Source of the DNA: Nitriliruptoraceae bacterium
GTDB lineage: Bacteria > Actinomycetota > Nitriliruptoria > Nitriliruptorales > Nitriliruptoraceae
Direction: 5' to 3'
Length of the DNA stretch: 64,000 nucleotides
Assembly: GCA_003561535.1 (NCBI GenBank)
Contig: PWWI01000184.1
Span: 1 to 64,000 of the forward strand
Below are positions 35,401-46,001 of this stretch, piece by piece. Position numbers and translations under genes: made by a program. Under the pieces are notes generated by a model. The model ran no database searches, was not told where the DNA came from, and saw only the letters and a program-made list of their open reading frames with translations. Every line of letters starts with the position of its first letter. Within the stretch, counting starts at the first letter, position 1.

Positions 35401-37080
35401 CAGGGCGCCAAGCCCGGCGAGGGCGGGCAACTGCCGGGGCAGAAGGTGTGGCCCTGGATCGCCAAGACCCGCTACTCGACCCCCGGGGTGGGGCTGATCA
35501 GCCCGCCCCCGCACCACGACATCTACTCGATCGAGGATCTCAAGCAGCTGATCCACGACCTCAAGAACGCGAACCCCTCGGCACGGATCCACGTCAAGCT
35601 GGTCGCCGAGGTGGGGGTGGGCACCGTCGCCGCGGGGGTCTCCAAGGCCAAAGCGGACGTGGTCCTGATCTCCGGGCACGACGGCGGGACCGGTGCCTCG
35701 CCGCTCAACTCGCTCAAGCACGCCGGTGGCCCCTGGGAGCTCGGGTTGGCCGAGACCCAGCAGACGCTCCTCAAGAACGGGCTCCGGGATCGCATCAGCG
35801 TCCAGGTCGACGGGCAACTCAAGACCGGGCGTGACGTGATCATCGCCGCGCTGCTCGGCGCGGAGGAGTTCGGCTTCTCCACCGCCCCGCTGATCGTCTC
35901 CGGCTGCATCATGATGCGGGTGTGTCACCTCGACACCTGCCCGGTGGGGGTCGCCACCCAGAAACCGGAGCTCAGGGCCAAGTACACGGGCAAGCCGGAG
36001 TTCGTGGAGACGTTCTTCACCTACATCGCCGAGGAGGTCCGCGAACACCTCGCCGCGCTCGGTTTCCGCACCCTCGATGAGGCGATCGGCGCGGTCGACG
36101 CCCTCGACATCACGCCTGCGGTCGAGCACTACAAGGCACGTGGGCTGGACCTGACCCCGATCCTGCACGTGCCGACGTCCCCCTGGGAGCAGGACCGGCA
36201 CTGCACCAAGCCCCAGGACCACGGGCTCGAGAAGGCGCTGGACAACGAGCTGCTCCGGCTGTCGGCAGCGGCGCTGGAACGCCAGGAGCCGGTCAAGATC
36301 GACCTCAAGATCACCAACGGCAACCGCACGGTCGGCACGCTGCTCGGCCACGAGCTCACCAAGCGCTACGGCGGGCTCGGCCTGCCCGACGACACGATCG
36401 ACATCACGCTGACCGGATCCGCCGGGCAGAGCTTCGGGGCCTTCGTGCCACGCGGCATCACGCTGCGGCTGTTCGGCGACGCCAACGACTTCGTGGGCAA
36501 GGGGCTGTCCGGTGGACGGCTGATCGTGCGCCCGCCCGAGCAGGTCCACCCCGACTTCGTCGCCGAGGAGAGCATCGTCGCCGGCAACGTGATGCTCTAC
36601 GGCGCGACCGGCGGGGCCGCCTACGTCCGTGGGGTGGTCGGCGAGCGGTTCTGCGTGCGCAACTCCGGCGCGGTCGCGGTGGTCGAGGGCGTGGGCGACC
36701 ACGGCTGCGAGTACATGACCGGTGGCCGGGCGGTGGTGCTCGGCCAGACCGGACGCAACTTCGGCGCCGGGATGTCCGGCGGTATCGCCTACGTCTACGA
36801 CCCCGACAACACCTTCAACACCCGCCTCAACGCCGAGATGGTCGACCTCGACCCCCTCGACGAGGACGACCAGCGCTGGCTGCGCGACGAGATCCGCGCC
36901 CACCTCGAGCACACCGGCTCAGCGGTCGCCGAACGCCTGCTCGGCGCGTGGCACACCGAGGTACGCCGGTTCCGCAAGGTCATGCCGCGCGACTACAAGC
37001 GGGTGCTGGAGGCCAGCCGGCTGGCCGAGGAGGAGGGCCGCGACGTGGACGAGGCGATCATGGCCTCCGCGCGCGGCTGA
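32431..37080 (+). CDS. gltB: Glutamate synthase large subunit
   Basis: A 1549-residue NADPH-GOGAT alpha subunit that makes two glutamates from glutamine and 2-oxoglutarate in ammonium assimilation. The N-terminal nucleophile is Cys38 after a 37-residue propeptide ([10 protein letters not shown]), which would be removed. The amidotransferase domain covers about 38-430. The FMN/2-oxoglutarate domain has [15 protein letters not shown] and [12 protein letters not shown]. The 3Fe-4S cysteines are Cys1159, Cys1165 and Cys1170 ([15 protein letters not shown]). The C-terminal GXGXG beta-helix includes [18 protein letters not shown]. The propeptide is longer than in most GltB proteins. gltD follows after 81 bases. 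Confidence 0.97.
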   Translation: MSEPVLPTSAPVLPGSVSAAAPAAASGLYDPRFEHDACGVAFVVDLEGRASHGMVVKGLTALRNLDHRGATGAEDNVGDGAGILLQVPDGFFRAVCDFELPPAGTYAVGLAFLPRDPAAADRAAEAIERLVVEEELRVVGWRDTPVDNSAIGSMAQDVEPTFRHLFIAAAEDQPALSGLELERRAFVVRKRIEHEVGRGDPERDADATQTADAVYFPSLSGRTLVYKGMLTSLQLGDFFLDLADERLESALALVHSRFSTNTFPSWPLAHPYRVIAHNGEINTVMGNRNWMRAREGMFASELFGDRLSRALPIMTDDASDTASFDECLELLHLGGRSLPHAVLMMIPEAWENHTSMSDTRRDFYAFHAALMEPWDGPASIAFTDGTVIGAVLDRNGLRPSRYWVTEDGLVVMASEVGVLDIDPSTVVTKGRLQPGRMFLVDTEQGRIVADEEIKAELAAAEPYGQWLEDGLLHLDDLPDRALLTPRHASVVRRQRTFGYTTEELKIILAPMARLGAEPIGSMGTDTPIAVLSERPRLLFDYFSQLFAQVTNPPLDAIREELVTSMAGTIGPEGNLLAPGPGSCRQIVLPRPILSNEELAKILYVNEDGDAPGFQPFAIDGLYPVAEGAEGLERALDEVCTKVSAAIADGAKIIVLSDRYSNAELAPIPSLLLTGAVHHHLIRERTRTKVGLVVESGDAREVHHMALLIGFGAAAINPYMAFETIDDLVDEGLLPGLSKAEASRNYRTACAKGVIKIMSKMGISTVASYTGAQVFEAIGLSQDLVERYFTGTTTKLGGIGLEAGAREVSERHRFAHLDRPEGAAHRDLWAGGEYQWRREGELHLFNPETVFKLQHSTRTKRYEIFQEYTSLVDDQSERLMTLRGMFRFATGQRPPVPIEEVEPASAIVTRFSTGAMSYGSISAEAHETLAIAMNRLGAKSNTGEGGEDAERFTADANGDLRRSAIKQVASGRFGVTSEYLTNADDIQIKMAQGAKPGEGGQLPGQKVWPWIAKTRYSTPGVGLISPPPHHDIYSIEDLKQLIHDLKNANPSARIHVKLVAEVGVGTVAAGVSKAKADVVLISGHDGGTGASPLNSLKHAGGPWELGLAETQQTLLKNGLRDRISVQVDGQLKTGRDVIIAALLGAEEFGFSTAPLIVSGCIMMRVCHLDTCPVGVATQKPELRAKYTGKPEFVETFFTYIAEEVREHLAALGFRTLDEAIGAVDALDITPAVEHYKARGLDLTPILHVPTSPWEQDRHCTKPQDHGLEKALDNELLRLSAAALERQEPVKIDLKITNGNRTVGTLLGHELTKRYGGLGLPDDTIDITLTGSAGQSFGAFVPRGITLRLFGDANDFVGKGLSGGRLIVRPPEQVHPDFVAEESIVAGNVMLYGATGGAAYVRGVVGERFCVRNSGAVAVVEGVGDHGCEYMTGGRAVVLGQTGRNFGAGMSGGIAYVYDPDNTFNTRLNAEMVDLDPLDEDDQRWLRDEIRAHLEHTGSAVAERLLGAWHTEVRRFRKVMPRDYKRVLEASRLAEEEGRDVDEAIMASARG

Positions 37081-37161
37081 GCACCAGCTCCGCAGGCAGC
37101 AGCGCCGGGTTGGCGCCCGGCCAGGACCGCGCCGACACGAGCGCACACGACAGGGATCACG

Positions 37162-38619
<1,458 letters not shown>

Positions 38620-38671
38620 CCGGCGGCGGTGTCGGTGCCGGAGCAGCCGGATCGGCCCGTTCTGCGTTCGG

Positions 38672-39355
38672 CTACCCGTGGAGGGTGCAGCGGATCGCCA
38701 GGACGACCTGGTGGTCGTCGGCGACCAACTCGAGGTCCGCCGGGTTCCTGGCGACGTGGTCCGCCCCCGCGAGCTCCCCGGCGGGGTGCGAGGTGGTGAC
38801 CGCGATGGTCGCGCAGCCGGCCGCACGTCCCGCGGCGAGCCCCGCCGGCGCGTCCTCGATGACCACGCAGTCCTCTGGCGGTACCCCGAGCCGCTGGGCG
38901 GCGAGCAGGTACGGCGCCGGGTCGGGCTTGCCGGACGCCACCTCCTCACCGGTCACCAGCGCGAGCGGTGACGGCAGTCCCACCGCCTCGATCCGCGCCA
39001 GCGCCACCGGCACGGTGCCGGAGGTGACGATCGCCCACGGCCGGCCGCCGAGCGCCGCGGTCAGCTCGTGGGCGCCGGGCTGCGGCAGCGTGCCCTCCCG
39101 CGCCCCATCCACCTCGGCCTGCTCCAACCTCGCTCCCTCCTCGGCGAGTCGCGCTGGAGAGAGGTCGGGCAGGACGGCGGCCATGGTGTCCATCATGCGA
39201 CGTCCGTGCAGGCTGGCCAGCAGCGCTTCCGCGTCCAGGTCGTGACGGGCCGCGAACGCGCGCCAGTGACCCTCCACCGCCACCGTCGAGTCGACCAGCA
39301 CCCCGTCGAGATCGAACAACACCGCCGCGGCCCTCACCGTGCACCGCTGGCCCAC
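38672..39355 (-). CDS. HAD-superfamily sugar phosphatase / beta-phosphoglucomutase-like
   Basis: A 227-residue HAD hydrolase with the catalytic aspartates in LFDLDGVLVDS, motif II ADWAIVTSG-like AIVTSGT, the lysine of SGKPDPAPYLLA, and motif IV VIEDAPAGLAAG. It is a subfamily IA enzyme with a helical cap, like sugar phosphatases or beta-phosphoglucomutase. Substrate unknown. A GTG with AGGGGG upstream is the chosen start; GTG 18 bases later is also possible. It converges with gltD. Confidence 0.88.
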   Translation of the reverse strand: MGQRCTVRAAAVLFDLDGVLVDSTVAVEGHWRAFAARHDLDAEALLASLHGRRMMDTMAAVLPDLSPARLAEEGARLEQAEVDGAREGTLPQPGAHELTAALGGRPWAIVTSGTVPVALARIEAVGLPSPLALVTGEEVASGKPDPAPYLLAAQRLGVPPEDCVVIEDAPAGLAAGRAAGCATIAVTTSHPAGELAGADHVARNPADLELVADDHQVVLAIRCTLHG

Positions 39356-39471
39356 TGTGCCCCCTTCGCCGCCGGTTGCCGCTGGTCGCCGCTGGTCGCA
39401 ACCTACCCGTCGCAGGTGGACGGGCCGACCCCTCGAGCCGCGCGGCCGCCGGGCTGACGGCCGGGCCGAGC

Positions 39472-39531
39472 GTCGTGCTGAGGGTCGTGCTGAGGGTCGT
39501 GCTGAGCGTCGTGCTGAGGGTCGTGCTGACG
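39472..39531. repeat. 12-bp tandem repeat, five copies
   Basis: GTCGTGCTGAGG repeats five times with single-base changes in copies three and five, ending just downstream of the stop of the exporter permease. It is noncoding and could hinder or shape the 3' end of the transcript. Confidence 0.9.
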
Positions 39532-39536
39532 GCCGG

Positions 39537-41216
39537 TCAGGTCACCAGGTCGCGGCGCCGCAAGGCCACCAGGCCGATGGTGGTCAGGCCGGCCGCGACC
39601 GCCAGCAGCACCAGCAGCGGCAGCCACTCGAGCTGCTCGGCCGGGACCGCCGGGACATGGGTGAAGGGCGAGACGTTCAGTACCCACTGCGGCAGCTCGA
39701 ACAGCGCGCCCAGCTGCCCCATCACCAGGCTGACACCCAGCGCGCCCCAGCCGATCGCCGTCGCCCACCGTGGGAGCAGCCCGACCGCGGCGACCACCAG
39801 CCCCGCCAGCACCCACACGGCCGCGACCCCGACCACCGCGGCGAGGACCCAGTCGGTGAACCGGCTGCCCCACTCCCCCGTCACCAGCCCGTAGGCGGTC
39901 CCGGCGGCCAGGCCGACCGCCAGCAGCATGCCGACGCTGCCCGCCACCACGACCGTGAGATGACTGGCCATCCAGCGGGTGCGGGCCACCGCGGTCGACA
40001 GCAGCGGTTCGGCCCGACCGGCCAGCTCCTCGTTGCGCAGCCGGAGCACACCCTGGACGGCGAAGGCAGCCACGGCCACCGCCAGCAGCCCCATCAGGAA
40101 CACGATGAACAGGTCGACCAGGACCTCGCTGCCACCGAGCTGGGCGAACAGCTCCACCAGCTCGTCGCTGGTCTCCAGGAACGCGTCGACCTCGTCACCG
40201 ATCGCGCCGAACACCGCCGCGGCGATCACCAGCCCCACCGACCAGCCGAGCACCGATCCGCGCTGCAGCCGCCACGCGAGCCCGACGGGCGAGCGCAGCG
40301 CCGCCGAAGCGTGCGCGGGTCCGGGACGGACGGGGCGCATCCCGACGCCGACGTCCCGGTGCCGCGTCAGAGCGAAGGCAACGGCGACCGTGGCCACGGC
40401 CAGCACAGCGAACAGCGCCAGCACCCACCACCGGTCGCCCGCGAAGGCCCGGCCCTGCTGGCCCCAGCCGATCGGGGACAACCAGGACGGCCAGGCGCTG
40501 CTGACCTCCACACCGCTGGCTGCCACCTCGCCCAGCCCGTCGCCGACCGCCCGCAGGAAGTAGGCCAGCCCGACGACCGAGCCGGCCAGCCCGTTGGCGC
40601 CGCGGGCGCTGGCCGAGACCTGGGCGGTGATCGCGGCGATGCCCGCGAAGCTCCAGCCGACACCCATCAGCAGCAGGCCCGCGAGCAGCGAACCGGCCAC
40701 CGGCAGGTCGTAGGCGAGCAGGATCACGACCGTCAGGGCCCCGACGGCGAGGTTGGCGGCGAAGGTCAGCAGCAGCGCGGCGGTCAGCGGGGCGTGCCGG
40801 CCCACCACCGCGGAGCCGACCAGCTCAGCCCGACCGGTCTCCTCCTCCAGCCGCGTGTGGCGGACGATGGCCTGGAGGCTCATGATCGCCACCAGCACCC
40901 CGAACATGCCGAAGGTCTCGGTCATGAGGATCGCCCCCAGCGAGGTGCCGAAGATCGGGCCCTCGAAGGCGCGCGCGATCACGCTGGGCGCGACGGTCAC
41001 CGCGTACTGGACCCGGTCCGCTTCCGAGCCGTAGAGGCCGGCGATGCTGGCCACGCTCGCGAGCCACAGCACGCCGAGCGAGACGACCCACACCGGCAGC
41101 AGGATCCGATCACGCCGCGCGGCCAGCCGCAGCAGCCGAACCGTCCCCGTCAACTCCGAGCTGCCGGCGGTGGCCGGCAAGGTCGTCTCCGGAGGCGCCA
41201 GCGTGTCGGTGGTCAT
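39537..41216 (-). CDS. ABC-2 type exporter permease (TylC-like)
   Basis: A 559-residue membrane protein of the same kind as the one at 28471-30195, with two six-helix halves and the conserved loops [20 protein letters not shown] and [20 protein letters not shown]. The ATG overlaps the stop of the upstream ATPase as ATGA, so both subunits are made together. Substrate unknown; drug or lipid export is likely for the family. Confidence 0.88.
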   Translation of the reverse strand: MTTDTLAPPETTLPATAGSSELTGTVRLLRLAARRDRILLPVWVVSLGVLWLASVASIAGLYGSEADRVQYAVTVAPSVIARAFEGPIFGTSLGAILMTETFGMFGVLVAIMSLQAIVRHTRLEEETGRAELVGSAVVGRHAPLTAALLLTFAANLAVGALTVVILLAYDLPVAGSLLAGLLLMGVGWSFAGIAAITAQVSASARGANGLAGSVVGLAYFLRAVGDGLGEVAASGVEVSSAWPSWLSPIGWGQQGRAFAGDRWWVLALFAVLAVATVAVAFALTRHRDVGVGMRPVRPGPAHASAALRSPVGLAWRLQRGSVLGWSVGLVIAAAVFGAIGDEVDAFLETSDELVELFAQLGGSEVLVDLFIVFLMGLLAVAVAAFAVQGVLRLRNEELAGRAEPLLSTAVARTRWMASHLTVVVAGSVGMLLAVGLAAGTAYGLVTGEWGSRFTDWVLAAVVGVAAVWVLAGLVVAAVGLLPRWATAIGWGALGVSLVMGQLGALFELPQWVLNVSPFTHVPAVPAEQLEWLPLLVLLAVAAGLTTIGLVALRRRDLVT

Positions 41217-42142
41217 CGTGCCGCCTCGGCGACGTCGGCCACCTCGTCCTCGGTCAACCGCTCGCCGTAGTGGCGGAGGAACAGCTGCTGCAGCGTCGGG
41301 GGCGAGCTCGTGAGGGCAAGCACCTCGCGGTCGGCGAGCCAGCGTTGCACCGCGCCGAGCGCGTCGGGTTCGACCTCGAAGCGCGCGTGGGTCCCCTCCA
41401 CCTCGACGTCGTGGAGCCCCGCCAGGGCGGCCAGGCCCTCCAGCGGGCGCACCGTCGCCACGCTGATCGAGGTGCGGGTGAGGTGGCGCAGCTCGGTGAG
41501 GGTGCCCGACTCGACCCGCCGGCCGTCGCGGATGATCGTGATCCGGTCGCCCAGCGCCTCCACCTCGGCGAGGATGTGGCTGGAGAGCAGCACGGTGCTG
41601 CCCTCGGCGGTCACGTCCCGCACGCAGGCCTGGAACACGGTGTCCATCAGCGGGTCCAGCCCGGAGGTCGGCTCGTCGAGGAGGTAGAGCTCGACGCGTG
41701 AGGAGAAGGCGGAGATGATCGCGACCTTCTGCCGGTTCCCCTTCGAGTAGGTGGAGCAGCGCTTGGTCGGGTCGAGCCGGAACCGCTCGATCAGCTCTGC
41801 CCGGCGCCGCTGATCGAGCCCGCCCCGCAGCTCACCGAGCAGGTCGATCGCCTCTCCCCCGGTCAGGCTCGGCCACAGGTGAACGTCGCCGGGCACGTAG
41901 GCGAGCCGCCGGTGCAACGCGACGGCGTCGTGCCAGGGGTCCCCACCGAGCAGGACCACCTCGCCGCGGTCGCGGCGCAGCAGCCCGAGCAGGATGCGGA
42001 TCGTGGTGGACTTGCCGGCACCGTTGGGACCGAGGAAGCCGTGGACCTCGCCGGTGGCGACGTCGAGGTCGAAGCGGTCGAGGGCGGTGACCGGCCCGAA
42101 GGTCTTGGTCAGGCCAGCGACGTGGATGGCAGCATCGGTCAT
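41213..42142 (-). CDS. ABC exporter ATP-binding subunit
   Basis: A 309-residue ATPase paralogous to the one at 27534-28448: [10 protein letters not shown], a [15 protein letters not shown] signature, [13 protein letters not shown] and [12 protein letters not shown], then an accessory C-terminal domain. It overlaps the permease start by four bases. The two exporters flank the gltBD region in opposite orientation. Confidence 0.92.
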   Translation of the reverse strand: MTDAAIHVAGLTKTFGPVTALDRFDLDVATGEVHGFLGPNGAGKSTTIRILLGLLRRDRGEVVLLGGDPWHDAVALHRRLAYVPGDVHLWPSLTGGEAIDLLGELRGGLDQRRRAELIERFRLDPTKRCSTYSKGNRQKVAIISAFSSRVELYLLDEPTSGLDPLMDTVFQACVRDVTAEGSTVLLSSHILAEVEALGDRITIIRDGRRVESGTLTELRHLTRTSISVATVRPLEGLAALAGLHDVEVEGTHARFEVEPDALGAVQRWLADREVLALTSSPPTLQQLFLRHYGERLTEDEVADVAEAAR

Positions 42143-42485
42143 GGACGGATCCTCGAGAGCAACGGCACGGGCCGGTGGAGGAAGCCGGCACAGGCCGAGG
42201 GGGCGCCGGCCAGCCGTGTGCTGGGAGCCGGCTCGGAGCCGCTCGGGCGGCTTCCCGTGAGGTCCATCCTCCACACAGCCGAACCGACCGGGTAGGGCCT
42301 GTCAGCCCGTCGCCGGAAGGCCCGACTCGATGCTGATGAGGTGGCCGCACGTCGCGTCGAACACGGCCGTCGTCACCGGAACGATCCGGGGTGGGCGGCT
42401 GCGTGAAGGTCACGTCGAGGTCCACAAGACGTTCCGGTTCCGACCGTGCATCGTCATCCTCGCCCCGGAGGGCGCCTCACCCCGC
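42143..42485. other. Intergenic region, no supported gene
   Basis: This 343-base gap lies between the start of the exporter operon and the end of the methyltransferase gene, both leftward. A 24-codon frame ending near 42300 (minus strand, VFDATCGHLISIESGLPATG) has coding-like third bases but no ribosome site. It is not called. The exporter promoter should lie here but is not evident. Confidence 0.35.
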
Positions 42486-43313
42486 TCACTGCTCGAGCGT
42501 GATGGCTGAGAGCAGGTAGGTGTTCTCGACGACGGCCGTGCCGTCCGTCGCCCGGTTGTAGCGCTGGAAGACCTGCTCCAGGTCTCTGCGCAGGGTCCGG
42601 CGCCCATCGTCATCGAGATCCTCGGCTGCGCGGATGGTCGGGCCGAAGCTGCCTGAGAACACGTCCACCGCGTGGTCGGTCGAGTGCCAGTACTGGAAGG
42701 CCGGTCGGGGCTCGCTGACGATCTCGGCCGCAACAGGCCCGAACAGGTGCGCCAGTCCATCCTCGGGGCCCCACCGCAGCGGTGAGTCCAGCCCAGGTGG
42801 AGGTGGGTTGTACCGCGCATGGACGGCGAAGAAGTCGCCGCTCCAGCCGTGCGGCGCGGGGCTGGCCAGGATGATGCGTCCTCCGGGCCGGGTGACGCGG
42901 ACCAGTTCCCGGGCCGCCCGCTGCTGGTCCGGCGCGAACTGCACCCCGTAGACCGACAGCACCGCGTCGAAGCTGTCACCCTCGAACGGCAGGTCCTGCG
43001 CGTCAGCCTCCAGGAAGTCCACGTCGAAGCCTTCGGCGCTGGCTCGCATCCGGGCGCGCTCCAGCAGTGTCGGCACGAAGTCGATGCCGGTGACCTCGCA
43101 GTAGCGGCGGGCCGCGACCAGGGCGGCGGGACCGCTGCCGCAGGCAACGTCGAGCACCCGCTCCCCGGCACGGAGGTCGCCTACATCGCAGATCGCCTCG
43201 GCCATCACGATGTTGAGGCGGGCGATCTCGTGGAAGTCTCCCTGCGACCAGGTCTGGCGCTGGTTGTTCGTGATCGACTGGTAGTCGATGGGCGGGTTCG
43301 CAACGGAGATCAT
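42486..43313 (-). CDS. SAM-dependent methyltransferase (UbiE-like)
   Basis: A 275-residue class I methyltransferase: RVLDVACGSGPAALVAARR (motif I), VTGIDFVPTLLERARMRA, the motif FEGDSFDAVLSVYGVQFAPD and VRVTRPGGRIILASPA. The ATG follows AGGAG. Its start overlaps the stop of the collapsed GMC oxidoreductase as ATGA, showing it was once the third gene of an operon with the small protein at 43664 and that oxidoreductase. Substrate unknown. Confidence 0.88.
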   Translation of the reverse strand: MISVANPPIDYQSITNNQRQTWSQGDFHEIARLNIVMAEAICDVGDLRAGERVLDVACGSGPAALVAARRYCEVTGIDFVPTLLERARMRASAEGFDVDFLEADAQDLPFEGDSFDAVLSVYGVQFAPDQQRAARELVRVTRPGGRIILASPAPHGWSGDFFAVHARYNPPPPGLDSPLRWGPEDGLAHLFGPVAAEIVSEPRPAFQYWHSTDHAVDVFSGSFGPTIRAAEDLDDDGRRTLRRDLEQVFQRYNRATDGTAVVENTYLLSAITLEQ

Positions 43314-43667
43314 GGTGCGCTCCTGGCTGCTCCGACCGGTTCTGACGGTGTCATGAGGTTCTGGGCGATCCGTTCGGCGACCATCACGGTGGGCAGGTCG
43401 GTGTCCGCCCGTGGGATCCGCGGCAAGATCGAGGCATCCGCGACCACGACTCCCTCGACGCCGTGAACACGGCCCGTCGCGCCAGCCGTACACCGCTCGC
43501 TTGAGCACCTGCCAGAGCGACACGGTCCACCTCGGTGTCGGCCGGATGGTGAGGTTGCGACGTGGTCGAGCCGGCTCCAGGTGGGCGAGAACGGCACGCA
43601 TCCGGAGGCGGGCCGCCAGCACACAGCCGGCGGACCCCGCCCCCACCACGACGACGTCGTAGCTCAT
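43310..43667 (-). pseudogene. Collapsed GMC oxidoreductase (choline/alcohol oxidase type)
   Basis: Only about 358 of an expected 1,600 bases remain. The start is intact: MSYDVVVVGAGSAGCVLAARL, the FAD-binding N-terminus of GMC flavoproteins. It runs into a middle fragment (RRNLTIRP, then after a frameshift DTEVDRVALAGAQASGVRLA), and then, in another frame, the C-terminal GMC signature VHGVEGVVVADASILPRI, PRADTDLPTVMVAERIAQNL and a normal end. At least two large deletions and two frameshifts are needed. Both overlapping junctions with neighbouring genes (ATGA at each end) survive. Function is lost. Confidence 0.85.
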
Positions 43668-43930
43668 GTCAGCTGGCTGACGGGGAGGCCGACCGCCCGC
43701 TGCTCGTAGACCTGGAAGTAGGCCTGCGTGCTGGCCGCCTCGAGTGCCGGATCGATGTAGTCGCGTAGCTCCTCGATGGAGGGTGCCTCCCACAGGCAAG
43801 CGGCTTCGGTGGTGTCGGTGGCGGGGAGGAACTGGTGGCGACGGAGGCTGTCCGGCGGCGGCGCCATCAGGTTGACCTCCTCCTTCCACAGCTTCTGGTC
43901 GTGGATCTGGTGGTGGACGGACACGAACAT
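43664..43930 (-). CDS. Small alpha/beta protein of unknown function
   Basis: An 88-residue protein starting at the ATG that follows AGGAG. The sequence FVSVHHQIHDQKLWKEEVN, LRRHQFLPATDTTEAACLWE and IEELRDYIDPALEAAST has the strand-helix-strand pattern of small dimeric ferredoxin-like barrel proteins (DUF4242/EthD-like in appearance), but no family match is certain. It was the first gene of the operon whose second gene (GMC oxidoreductase) has collapsed. It is divergent from an HxlR regulator. Confidence 0.6.
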   Translation of the reverse strand: MFVSVHHQIHDQKLWKEEVNLMAPPPDSLRRHQFLPATDTTEAACLWEAPSIEELRDYIDPALEAASTQAYFQVYEQRAVGLPVSQLT

Positions 43931-43979
43931 CGCGAGCTCCTTCTCGACGTGTCCGTTCAAAGCTGACAGCCTGGCCCCC

Positions 43980-44005
43980 AGGGTCCAGTCTGATTTCTGG
44001 ACCCT
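43980..44005. promoter_or_regulatory. Perfect inverted repeat, candidate HxlR operator
   Basis: AGGGTCCAG-TCTGATTT-CTGGACCCT has perfect nine-base arms and an eight-base AT-rich spacer. It sits in the 102-base gap between the divergent small protein and HxlR genes, close to the GTG of the regulator. It is a natural autoregulatory site. Confidence 0.6.
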
Positions 44006-44032
44006 CGGACCGGGCGAGGGAGGGGCGGGGTC

Positions 44033-44719
44033 GTGAAGAGCTACCACCAGTACTGTCCGATCGCACGGGGGGCCGAGGTGTTCGCCACGCGCTGGACGCC
44101 CGTCATCGTCCGCAACCTCCTGCTGGGCTGTCGCACCTTCACCGAGCTGCGTGACGGTGCGCCCGGGATCTCACGTTCCCTGTTGTCCGAGCGGCTGCGG
44201 CAGCTCGAGCACGTCGGCGTCGTCGAGAGACGTCCGCATCCGAGCGGACGTGGATGGCTCTACGAGCCCACGCAGGCGGGCAGGGACCTGCAGGCGGTCT
44301 GCGACGCGATGGGGGCCTGGGGGTCGACGTGGGTGGAGCTCGGCCCCCAGCATCTCGACCCGTACTACTCGCTGTGGGCCATCGCACGTGGCCTGCGCAG
44401 CGTGCAACTGCCAGAACAGCGGCTGAACACCCGCTTCGAGTTCCCGTCGATGCCAGCCGACAAACGGCGTTTCTGGCTGCTCGTCCACGAGCCCGAGCCG
44501 GAGGTCTGCGTGAAGAACCCCGGACACCACGAGGACCTGATCGTCACCACGGAGCCGGAGTGGCTGGCCCGCTGGGTGCTCGGCGAGTTCTCACTCGCGC
44601 AGGGACTGAAAGCCGGCGTGGTCGAGGTGACCGGTCCGCGCAGTCTCGCCCGAACCCTCGGCCATCTCGGCGAGGCCAGCGCACGGGCCCTGGCCAACTG
44701 GGGCGAGGTCCCAGCCTGA
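44033..44719 (+). CDS. HxlR-family transcriptional regulator
   Basis: A 228-residue protein. The first 100 residues form the HxlR winged helix: YCPIARGAEVFATRWTPVIV with the Cys8 common in redox-sensing members, then FTELRDGAPGISRSLLSERL and LEHVGVVERRPHPSGRGWLY. The C-terminal domain (about 105-225) looks like the SCP2-type sterol-carrier fold often attached to HxlR regulators (PDKRRFWLLVHEPEPEVCVK-like). The GTG start follows GAGGGAGGGG. It probably represses the divergent operon through the 43980-44005 repeat. Confidence 0.88.
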   Translation: MKSYHQYCPIARGAEVFATRWTPVIVRNLLLGCRTFTELRDGAPGISRSLLSERLRQLEHVGVVERRPHPSGRGWLYEPTQAGRDLQAVCDAMGAWGSTWVELGPQHLDPYYSLWAIARGLRSVQLPEQRLNTRFEFPSMPADKRRFWLLVHEPEPEVCVKNPGHHEDLIVTTEPEWLARWVLGEFSLAQGLKAGVVEVTGPRSLARTLGHLGEASARALANWGEVPA

Positions 44720-45070
44720 GCCCGACGGCGACAGCAGCCGCGATCCCGGGCGGCTCCAACCCTGGAAGCCACCCACTCGCAACGGGACGCTCGAGCAGGT
44801 GAGGCGTGCCGCCCTTGCCCGCAGGAGCGCAGGAGACGACGGCCCCCGGATGCACGGCGGGGTTGGCTGCCGGTCAGGCGATGTGGGCGAAGGCATCGGG
44901 GTCGCCGGTCGGCTCGGCGATGCGGGCCTTGAACCTCGCGTACCAGTCGGGCCGCCGGTCGCCGTACTCGGCGGGAACGGCCTCGACCGCCGCCTTGGCG
45001 GGGTGATCGGCACCGGTGGGAAAGCTGCTGGCCAGGACGGGTGCCTGCGGTCGTACCGGGTGCGCGCGAC
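44720..45070. other. Intergenic region with orphan coding fragment
   Basis: This 351-base gap lies between the HxlR regulator and a convergent methyltransferase. It contains a minus-strand coding-like fragment (44874-45060, listed separately). The remaining 150 bases show nothing I can name. Confidence 0.5.
44874..45060 (-). pseudogene. Orphan C-terminal protein fragment
   Basis: A minus-strand frame without start codon ends in a stop at 44876-44874. Its last 45 residues (ADHPAKAAVEAVPAEYGDRR, PDWYARFKARIAEP, DPDAFAHIA) have nearly all codons ending in G or C, as in real genes here. It is out of frame with the methyltransferase that ends just before it. It is probably the 3' remnant of a deleted gene. 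Family not recognised. Confidence 0.4.
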
Positions 45071-45883
45071 TCAGGCGCGCCGGCCGGTGACCAGGAGGTA
45101 CTCGGCGGGAACGACCACACGACCGTCGGCGCGCTCCTGGCGGGCGAACAGGTCCGTGAGCGCCGCGTGCAGGTCGGGCCAGCGGCCATCGGCCGTGGCG
45201 AGCTCGCGTGCCTGGGTCACGGGGCCGAGGTTGTCCGCATAGCAGGCAACGGCCGCATCGACCGAGGCGTGGACGACCTCGAAGGTGGCGCGTTCGAAGG
45301 CCAGCGTGAGCCCGGCGCCCTCGAACAGCTCGCGGACGCGGAACTCGTCACCCAAGGCAAGCGGCGGGTCGACGAACTCCGGATCCTCGGGGAGGTGGCC
45401 AGCGACGATGCGGAAGAACTCACCGAACACACCGTCGGGTGTCCAGGCGCACAGCCCGAGGCGACCATCGGCGGCGAGTACCCGGACCAGCTCGTCGGCG
45501 ACGACCTCGTGACGCGGGGCGAACATGCAACCGAACGTCGACAGCACGAGGTCGGCGTAGCCGTCGGGCAGTGGCAGCTCCTCGGCGTCGCCCACGACCC
45601 AATCGACCCTGACACCGGCATCGTCGGCGCGGCGGCGGGCGACCTCGAGCATCTGTGGGGTGAGATCCACCGCGGTCACCTGGGCACCCGCGGCAGCCGC
45701 GGGGATGGCGGCGTTGCCCGTCCCGCAGGCGACGTCGACCACCTGCTCGCCTTCGGCGACGTCGAGTCGGTGGACCAGCTCCTCACCCACGGCGTACAGC
45801 CCCTCGGTGCGGAGCATCGCGTCGTAGTCGCCCCGTGCCCACACGGAGCGGGCGGCATCCTTCACGTCGATCAGCTGCTGCAT
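45071..45883 (-). CDS. SAM-dependent methyltransferase
   Basis: A 270-residue class I methyltransferase related to the one at 42486-43313: VVDVACGTGNAAIPAAAAGA, VTAVDLTPQMLEVARRRAD, GYADLVLSTFGCMFAPRHEV and LAADGRLGLCAWTPDGVFGE. The ATG with GAGGAAG upstream starts the conserved MQQLIDVKDAARSVWARGDY; an earlier in-frame start has no support. Substrate unknown. It lies just downstream of the LuxR-type regulator on the same strand. Confidence 0.88.
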   Translation of the reverse strand: MQQLIDVKDAARSVWARGDYDAMLRTEGLYAVGEELVHRLDVAEGEQVVDVACGTGNAAIPAAAAGAQVTAVDLTPQMLEVARRRADDAGVRVDWVVGDAEELPLPDGYADLVLSTFGCMFAPRHEVVADELVRVLAADGRLGLCAWTPDGVFGEFFRIVAGHLPEDPEFVDPPLALGDEFRVRELFEGAGLTLAFERATFEVVHASVDAAVACYADNLGPVTQARELATADGRWPDLHAALTDLFARQERADGRVVVPAEYLLVTGRRA

Positions 45884-46001
45884 CGCATCTTCCTCGCTTG
45901 ACGGGAACGACACGAGTGTCGACGAGGTGCCGCCCGGTGACGTCGCCCGAACGGGCCAACATCGCCAGGTGACGGCCATGGCCCGATCGGGCCACGGCCG
46001 G

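Noticed and set aside
32836-36912. Long minus-strand frames opposite gltB
   Set aside because: They are shadows of the glutamate synthase gene, whose motifs and codon third bases are all on the plus strand.
42221-42420. Possible short gene ending in VFDATCGHLISIESGLPATG on the minus strand
   Set aside because: Only about 24 codons, no ribosome site and no family resemblance; probably chance openness.
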